Source: Physcomitrium patens
Taxonomy: Eukaryota > Streptophyta > Bryopsida > Funariales > Funariaceae
DNA length: 64,000 nucleotides
Reading direction: 5' to 3'
Assembly: GCF_000002425.4 (NCBI RefSeq)
Contig: NC_037270.1
Location: 341,685 to 405,684, forward strand
The notes beneath the pieces were generated by a model. The model made no database searches. It was not told the DNA's origin and was given only the letters and a program-made list of their open reading frames with translations. Position 1 is the first letter of the stretch. The number at the start of each line of letters is the position of its first letter. A program made the translations under genes and the position numbers. This document shows positions 57,551-64,000 of the stretch, piece by piece.

Positions 57551-58520
57551 TATTTGTTCCTTAAAAACTTTTGGTAAAGTCCGGCAATAGGTTTTACCTT
57601 TTTATCTACTATTTTATATTTTGTTTGTACAATAACTTCTAGTGCTTGTAAAGTTTCAAATATAGTATAAACCTCCTTTAAATGAATTTCGACAATCTTA
57701 TCATTATCCCCTAATCTAATAGATGCAATCAATTCCAAAGAATCCTCTAATCCATTTTCATCATAAACACCTAAAATCCTCTCATCATCTTCTAATGTCT
57801 CTAACTTGTATAATTCCCTTTCAATACTATATAATTTTTTGTCTTTATTTTCTTCTAAAATCATCAATTTTCTTATACATAATATTTCCATTCTAAAAAA
57901 TACCAATAAAACTTGCATCAAAGGCACCTTCACCTCGCAAGAGTACCTCCTCTTTTGTACCTCTATAATCCCGCTTTATAGTGGTACTTCCTCAAAATCC
58001 TTAAATCCTTCAACAACCCTTGAGAATGGTTTCTCCTTCAACCTATCTTGATTCCGTTCATGATTAGGAGGTACTATTAGAAATTATATAGCTTTCTTTC
58101 CATCTTCACTACGTACCCTTGCATAAGTAAAACCATCGTCAATTTTTTTTTGTTTCCATCCATATTACCATAATATAAGGTTGTCCTAAAATCAATGGAT
58201 AAGACATTGTATCTTGAACAAAGAAATGTTGTTCTGTCGGAACATCTGTAATCCGAATTTTGACATCTGGACAAGCTCCATATAATTTGCTTCGTGTGTT
58301 ATTAGCTGCTCGTATTGCCCATCCATGTTCCATATCAATTGGCCATTTTTGCTTTCTATAAAGATCCTTAGATATAAGATTTATTTCAAAACTATGGTCA
58401 ACTAAAGCAAGAATTGGTTCTTCTATATCTCCTACTTTCAGGAATACTTTAGTAGTTGCCCTTGTCCAATGTTTCCAAGTATAATGGCTTGAAGCTTCTA
58501 TTTTCTTATCACTATAATCT
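57551..58520 (-). pseudogene. Element C linker and protease
   Basis: 57,933-57,550 is the pre-RT linker ('ERILGVYDENGLEDSLELIASI'). 58,333-58,139 has 'MEHGWAIRAANNTRSKLYGACPDVKIRI' and 'HFFVQDTMSYPLILGQPYI'. The active-site loop near 58,400 reads D-H-S rather than DHG. Several shifts. Confidence 0.72.
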
Positions 58521-60126
58521 TTGAAACGTACTTATTAATTATATCCATTCTTTTCATTTTTTGATTGCTTGTAATCATTATAAACCTCTTCTTTATCTTT
58601 ATATAATCTAGTATCAATAGCATGACTCATTCCAGCTTTGCCCACTAATTGTCTTTTTTTGCTTAATGCTGTCAATGATAACATCATGAAACTCCTTCTT
58701 TGCAATTTCCAAAATTTCTTTCAATGTGAATTCCACCTTAGCATTTAATATACGTTCTTCTAACACCCCTTCAGATTTGTTGCCACTTCAATATCAGAAA
58801 GTAGCTTATAAGCAATTGATTTATCTTTATGTTTTGTCTCTTTTGTTTTTTCTTTCAATGATGCTGAAGTATCTTTTATAGGGAATTCTTGTGAAGCTGC
58901 ATCATGAGCCTTGTCTCCTCGAATTTGTGTCTTAGAAGAATTTCCTTCTCTTATCTTCAATTAAAGCTTCATGTTGGCTCTTAGCAATATATGCATGAAC
59001 TAAAAGAGACTTATCAGGATCTTTTCAACCTGTTGCACCACATATTGTAGCTGCAATCCTTAATAATGCTTCGCGAGGCATTTTTCCTTTTTGTATTATG
59101 GAAATGGAAGAAGCCCAAAATTCACTATTTTCTATACTTCCACCAAATTCATCATCTATTCTAGCACCATAACTTACACTCTCTGGTGTTGCTATTCCGT
59201 GTTCTATTAAGTAATCTTGAAGCAATGCTCTCATACTTCTTTTGCCAAAATTGGTTGAAGGAGATCTTTTATATCCTTTAATGCAATTTTTCCATGTTTC
59301 CAATAAATAACTCCTTGCTGTATCATATTATAAAATTCGTTACAATTCTTCCTAGTATTTGAAGTGACATCATATCAGATACATCTTTGTACATACCCTT
59401 GTTTTGAAACATTCTTCAAATTTTTTGTAGAAATAATTTCTTCAAGTCTTGTCAATTTGATTTGAAGATCTTGCATTCCATGTATAATTTCTTCAGTCCC
59501 CATATCTCCTTTCTTCGATAAAGATATTGAAGGTTGAATAGTAGGCATTGTTGGTCGTGTTGTATGTAATGGAATTTTAGGTGCTTATACTACTTTTGGA
59601 ATATTACTCCTATCCTTCCTTCTTTCTCTTTTTGCAAGCAAATCTATCGCATTTTCAATATTTTTTGACTTTGTTGTCAATCCTTTATCTTCTTCTTTGT
59701 CTTGAAGAAGCATTTCCAATTTTTCTTGTAATTCTCCATCAGCTGCTTGAAGAAATAATTCAACCTTGTTCTATTCTAATGTTAATTTTTTGACCTTTAA
59801 TAATTGAGAATATTGCCTCTCAAATTCCCTTAGTAGCTTTGTTACTTGTAAATTCTTATTAGGCCACTCAATCCATTCTAGAAATAGTTTCTTAGTAATA
59901 CGATCAATGTCCTCTAAGAAATATTCATCTTTTAATGCATGTGAAAAAATCTCCCATGAATTTCCATAATGCTCCATAATTCATGTAATATGCTCTCTTA
60001 TTTCCAGTATCATGGCAAGTTCAAATAATTCAACCATCTTCTTCTCAGAAATCTAATTTAATTCTATTTCTCGAACATAATATTTTAAATACTTTGAAAT
60101 ATTCCTTCCATCAAACTGGTCAATTT
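58521..60126 (-). pseudogene. Element C gag
   Basis: Linker piece 58,960-58,760, middle piece 59,303-59,025 ('NFGKRSMRALLQDYL'), capsid piece 59,977-59,771 ('YGNSWEIFSHALKDEYFLEDIDRITKKLFLEWIEWPNKNLQ'). The knuckle region near 59,350 is degraded. The 5' end is missing: the frame runs into LTR sequence at 60,127 after the 'FDG' segment. Confidence 0.72.
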
Positions 60127-61539
60127 TAGCAAGCTATAATTCTCAATGTGACCATCTGATTATTGTGAAACTTCTACCACTAGTGTCTTTACAAGTCTTC
60201 TAAATGCTTAAGAAGTTCAGTCCAATCTAACTTACAGATTGCAAGAAAACAATATAAATCTACATTGATGTCCCTTGATCGCCGCCTAAAAACTTGATGA
60301 AGAACTTTAACTTATAATTTCTCCTTCTCTTACCATTAATTCTCATTCAAACTTTGTGTGCAACTCCGCCTTCAAGTCCTCGACTTACCGCATCAAAATT
60401 CACCTTATTCCAATTATTAGATCTCAGATATTACAAAAATTCTAAACAACTCCAATATGCCAACTTCTGATATCTTTTTACACTAATGATCAAATATCCT
60501 CTATCTGTTATGGTAGATTTATACAAATTTATGCATGCACTTGGCATATTCAACCATCTAAACACTTCTAAAATTTCAACTATAGATGTCTTTCCAATTT
60601 TGCAAAACAGTCAAGAGTACTAGCCTTTATTTTATTGCAAAAATCCAATTCACCAATACGATCGTTGACTTTGAGCAATGATTGTAAAGTTCTCCCAAAT
60701 CCTATGAAATCCAATTCTATACCTTTTGAAGGAGCTTGAAGCTAGCTCTTCGACTCCAAAATCTCAATCTTCGAATGCCTCTTTCTTTTCTTCTCCTTTC
60801 TTTTAACTCCGTGATGCCCTCTATTCTTCTGCCCTAGACTCCGAATTGGAACAATAGACCACGCTTCTATAGAATTCCTATCTCTAAGAGGATCTTTCCA
60901 TGGAAAGGACATTTCTTTGAAATGGCATAGAGAATGGAACAACTTGAAGTGAAACCAAAGCCTACAAAATCAGGACGTCATTGACTTGCTGAACCGACTC
61001 AGATCTCATACTGGGTATGAGGCCCGTAACAAGACCTAGATTGGATGTCCTCATAATTGGATCAATTTGTCCCTTTGTATTAGGCTTATCCAAGTGTTGA
61101 ATTGGTCCTTTTTGCTTTTACCGACTCCTGGTAAGAATGACTTGGGGACATTCCACTCAATTTATTGAAGTATCTTGAAGACCTCGATTTATCTCCTCAA
61201 TTTCTCCTTGGCTTTGGATGTGCTGATCCCAATTATTGAAATTGAATGGAGCATTATATTGCTCATAAGTATGCCCCAATTGCTTACTATTTCCACACAT
61301 TGGGACATAATTGTTATTGGCTCTGGGATTGGGACATTGACTAGTATAATGACCAATCTATCTGCAATGGAAAGAATGAAGTGGTCTTCTTGCACCTTCA
61401 TCAGGCATATTGGGTGTCTCCACTGGTATATATCTACTAGGCTTGTTCCATGTGGAGTTAGAAAATGATTTTGCTTGTCCCGTTGGTACGGAGGATACTT
61501 GGTTTGATAACGGTGATTGAACATACACTGTTATCACGT
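60127..61539 (-). repeat. Element C 5' LTR, truncated, main piece
   Basis: Aligns with 31,678-32,045, 52,590-52,662 and 53,950-54,560. It contains the unoccupied sites for R and S2. The missing part would have been the LTR end next to the primer site. Confidence 0.75.
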
Positions 61540-62871
61540 TGTCATGTTGTGATTTGGCTACTATATGAAAATAATGTAATTATGTACTTAATATATAATT
61601 TATTAGGTAACATGGTGAGAGCCATATTAGTAGATTTTAGTTGGTTGTAGAATATAATTTGATTATTTCCTTGAGAAGAGGTTGTTTAAAAAGATTACTA
61701 TAGAATTTGTATAATTTTAATTTCTTTTTGATAGTGGCATTTAAGATTGGTTTTTCTTGGTAGTAACTTCTAAATATTTAGAATCACCTTTGTTAGACAT
61801 TGGTGACCTTTAAAAACTTCTTTTGGTTCTTTTATTTTTTGATTAGAACATAAATTATATAAATCTTATAAGAAAAAGGATTGAAGAAGGATTTTGGTAG
61901 CATAGGGAGTAAATAGGGCACCAATATTGATGAATGGAGATGAATAATGAAAATCTCCATTCCTATTGGTCAAAAATCATGACCAATGGCCTTTGAGGAG
62001 GCTACTTGAGGCCATATTAGGGTTTAGGGTTAATTTTTTGAAGCCATTTGAAATTTAAAGGCTAGGATCAGAATGTTTTTGTTTTTGGCTATGGTTTTGG
62101 AGCAAGTTTTGTATGGTTTGGATTTTATATGTAGGAGATTCAAGCACTCAAAGTTAAGGTATTGATTTGGGAGATAATGTCACTCTTTTTGGCATAATGC
62201 CCGTGTACAAATAGCAATTGAGGATCGGAGATTGCAACTAAAGAGAGCATTCTTGCGGCTACACTTTTCATAGACTTGTTACTGGATTCCAAGTTGAACT
62301 CAAGGAGTTATTGGATTTTGAAGTCAGTGCATGCAATCTAAGAGTAGTAAGTTATCCGATTTGCTAGTGGTTATCTCTTGAGCTATATCTTGAGCAATTT
62401 GACAAGTTTTTTACATAAAATTTCAGAAAATGTGTAATTGTGTGTAAATAAACTTTATGCATAAGTTTATATTATTTGAGTATTTGATTCTTGAGATATT
62501 AAGAAACTAATACTCGGATGCTTGTAAATTAGGGTTTAGATCACGTGCTAGTGTTTCTTAGATGCCTGAAGATCAGGATTGAATTTGCAGTTGATTTTTT
62601 TTTGTGATAAAGTTAAAGATGAATGCTACGTTTTCAATAAATTTGAGACAAATTGAACTGTTAGATCAAGAGGTATGATTTTCTAAAGTGTGGAACAAGA
62701 AAACCCTTTGCGGGGAACATATGTTTTGAAGGGATTTTGTTACATTTTGAATTTTATGCAAAACATAGGAGTTTTGGGAGGCTAATCCAAGATTAATATA
62801 AAGGTTTAAGCTACAGTCTCTAGATCTAGATATCCAGTGTATTTCTAGATAGCAAATCACACCATTTCACA
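61540..62871 (+). mobile_element. Solo LTR S3 of the NCGT gypsy family
   Basis: Starts TGTCATGTTGTGATTTGGCTACTATATG and ends CATTTCACA. Flanks ACGT (61,536-61,539) and ACAT (62,872-62,875) are a 4-bp duplication with one G/A change. The C LTR continues on both sides, compared with 54,545-54,560. It includes ATTAGGGTTTAGGGTTAA at about 62,017. Confidence 0.7.
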
Positions 62872-62875
62872 ACAT

Positions 62876-63023
62876 TCAGTGGTACAGCTTGCAATGGGTT
62901 ACATTAACTGGCCTTTGATTTTTGGCATTGGAATTGGCTACTATTTCTAACATCCAAGATGACTAAATATTAATAAATCTTTTTCATTTATATTTTCACC
63001 ATATAATCGTATTATAACACGAC
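62876..63023 (-). repeat. Element C 5' LTR, terminal piece
   Basis: TCAGTGGTACAGCTTGC...CGTATTATAACACGAC. It matches 54,560-54,700. The end is followed by copia sequence. Confidence 0.7.
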
Positions 63024-64000
63024 GTCATTGACTTCATTGCATCACACAAACTTAATAGATTAGCAAGGAGTGTAACATTGGCATGTTCTTGACTTACTTG
63101 AAGAAAGATGAGATTTTTCTATGATGCTATAAGTTGTTTTCAATCTCTTAAAGGATATGTCCTTTCACTTGATGAAGATTCACCTTCATACACTTCAATA
63201 GCTCTTGCAATCTGCTTTTCTCTTAAATCTTGTCTCTTCACAATGAAAGGTTGGTACTCCTCATCACCATCATCATCTTCAATATCTTGATTGTCTTCAT
63301 TGTTGGTTTTTGTAAATGTAGGCACTTCATGATCTACCTTCTTTGATTCTTCATTTTGATTTGAAATCTATCATCTTCACTATCATCATCATTATCATCT
63401 TCTTCTTCTTTTATTACTGGATTTAAAGTTGTATCTATGAATACACCTTTATTCCTACTTGAATACATCTCCAAGGGTTCACAAGCATTCTTGTGCTTCA
63501 AAAATTCTACATCACAACTTTTAATGATATTTTTGGTTTCTAAATACATGAGCCTATTTGCTTTGGTACGTTCAAAATATCCAATAAATATACATTTAAT
63601 ATTCTTTGCATCAAGTTTTGACCTCATAAAAATTAATACTTTTGTACAAGAAATACATCTAAAGATCTTCATGTGTGAAAAACAAGGTTTCTTGCTACTC
63701 TAAGCTTCTTGTAGAGTCATTGATGTGAGTGCACTTGTTGGACCTCTATTTCTTGTATGGACTGTATTGACCATAGCTTCTGCCCAATATTCATAAACCA
63801 AGGTATTGTGCATAAATCATACTCCTTGCTATCTCTAAAATTGTGTAATTTTTTCTTTCAACAATTCTATTTTTTTGTGGAATATAAGGAATAGAGGTTT
63901 ATCTTGAAATGCCTTAATTTCTCAAAAATTTATCAAATTACTATGACATGTAATCACTTCCATGGTCTATGTGTAATACTTTTATTTTATACTCACATTG
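63024..64000 (-). pseudogene. Ty1/copia integrase and downstream linker remnant, runs off the window
   Basis: On the minus strand, 64,000 to 63,700 gives broken pieces of the integrase core ('TSIPYIPQKNRIVERKN' type and 'EYWAEAMVNTVHTRN'), then 63,672-63,334 in one frame: 'KLDAKNIKCIFIGYFERTKANRLMYLETKNII', the typical copia integrase C-terminal segment, and an acidic linker. 63,325-63,140 continues with more acidic sequence. The preserved ERKN corresponds to the catalytic Glu region. Multiple stops. Element C interrupts it at about 63,024. Confidence 0.82.

Larger units (their letters stand above)
31404..63023 (-). mobile_element. Element C: old, multiply interrupted Ty3/gypsy retrotransposon
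   Basis: Reconstructed from flanks: the 3' LTR is in pieces 31,404-32,045, 52,590-52,662 and 53,950-54,701; the internal region is 54,702-60,126; the 5' LTR is truncated, 60,127-61,539 and 62,876-63,023. It hosts R, S2 and S3. The two C LTRs supply each other's empty sites: for R at about 60,863 (GACCACGCTTC) and for S2 at about 60,937. The internal region is the most decayed of the family. The join at 60,127 between gag start and LTR interior marks a deletion that removed the primer site. Confidence 0.75.

Noticed and set aside
1-64000. CRISPR array, prokaryotic operon or phage content
   Set aside because: No regular short repeat/spacer structure; all recognisable proteins are eukaryotic retroelement types.

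Overview
The window is repeat-rich nuclear DNA, most likely from a land plant with a large genome. No intact host gene, rRNA, tRNA, CRISPR array or bacterial-type operon could be supported. Evidence for a plant is the plant-type Ty1/copia RT-RNase H and integrase remnants at 11.4-12.2 kb and 63.0-64.0 kb, a DUF4283-like (plant LINE ORF1-type) remnant at 8.4-8.9 kb, and degenerate TTTAGGG-like DNA at 24.5 kb. The chromovirus and the main Ty3/gypsy family look fungal-like rather than like the usual seed-plant clades, so a non-flowering plant is possible. The species cannot be fixed from the sequence.

Layout. 1-8.4 kb: AT-rich non-coding DNA with microsatellites and a G-tract/C-tract pair. 8.4-12.2 kb: LINE-like remnant, LTR fragments, and a minus-strand copia relic with LTR, polypurine tract and RT-RNase H. 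12.2-15.2 kb: minus-strand gypsy relic with a coiled-coil ORF and protease/RT pieces. 15,243-21,753: a nearly full-length chromodomain Ty3/gypsy element (chromovirus), nested in the LTR of element A. Its LTRs carry arrays of heat-shock-element-like motifs, and a small extra ORF lies after pol. 21.8-31.4 kb: element A (minus strand), interrupted by solo LTR S4. 31.4-63.0 kb: element C (minus strand, oldest and most decayed), which contains element R (minus strand, 32,046-52,585) and solo LTRs S2 and S3. R in turn contains element F (plus strand, 32,088-40,747) and solo LTR S1, both inside R's own 3' LTR. 63.0-64.0 kb: copia integrase relic running off the edge.

A, C, F and R belong to one broad Ty3/gypsy family; S1-S4 are solo LTRs sharing its termini. 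LTRs run TGTCGTGTT...AATACGACA, the primer-binding site is TGG(T/C)GAACC(C/G)GACGTG, and the pol resembles that of fungal gypsy elements (FLDD reverse transcriptase, DHG protease motif). They show 4-bp target duplications that read NCGT in element orientation. Uninterrupted homologous sites inside the window confirm several insertions.

The strongest observations are: (1) the NCGT target signature; (2) about 3.8 kb in F and R that is almost identical although the flanking LTRs are several percent diverged, together with a 1.08-kb chimeric duplication in R and a second homogenised LTR tract, which suggests a recent template-switching repair patch (or an assembly artefact); (3) the heat-shock-element array in the chromovirus LTR; (4) fungal-like retroelement lineages in plant DNA; (5) three 17-bp dyads at exactly 40-bp spacing at 9.93-10.03 kb. 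All retroelement ORFs seen carry stops, frameshifts or active-site changes, except the 117-codon accessory ORF.
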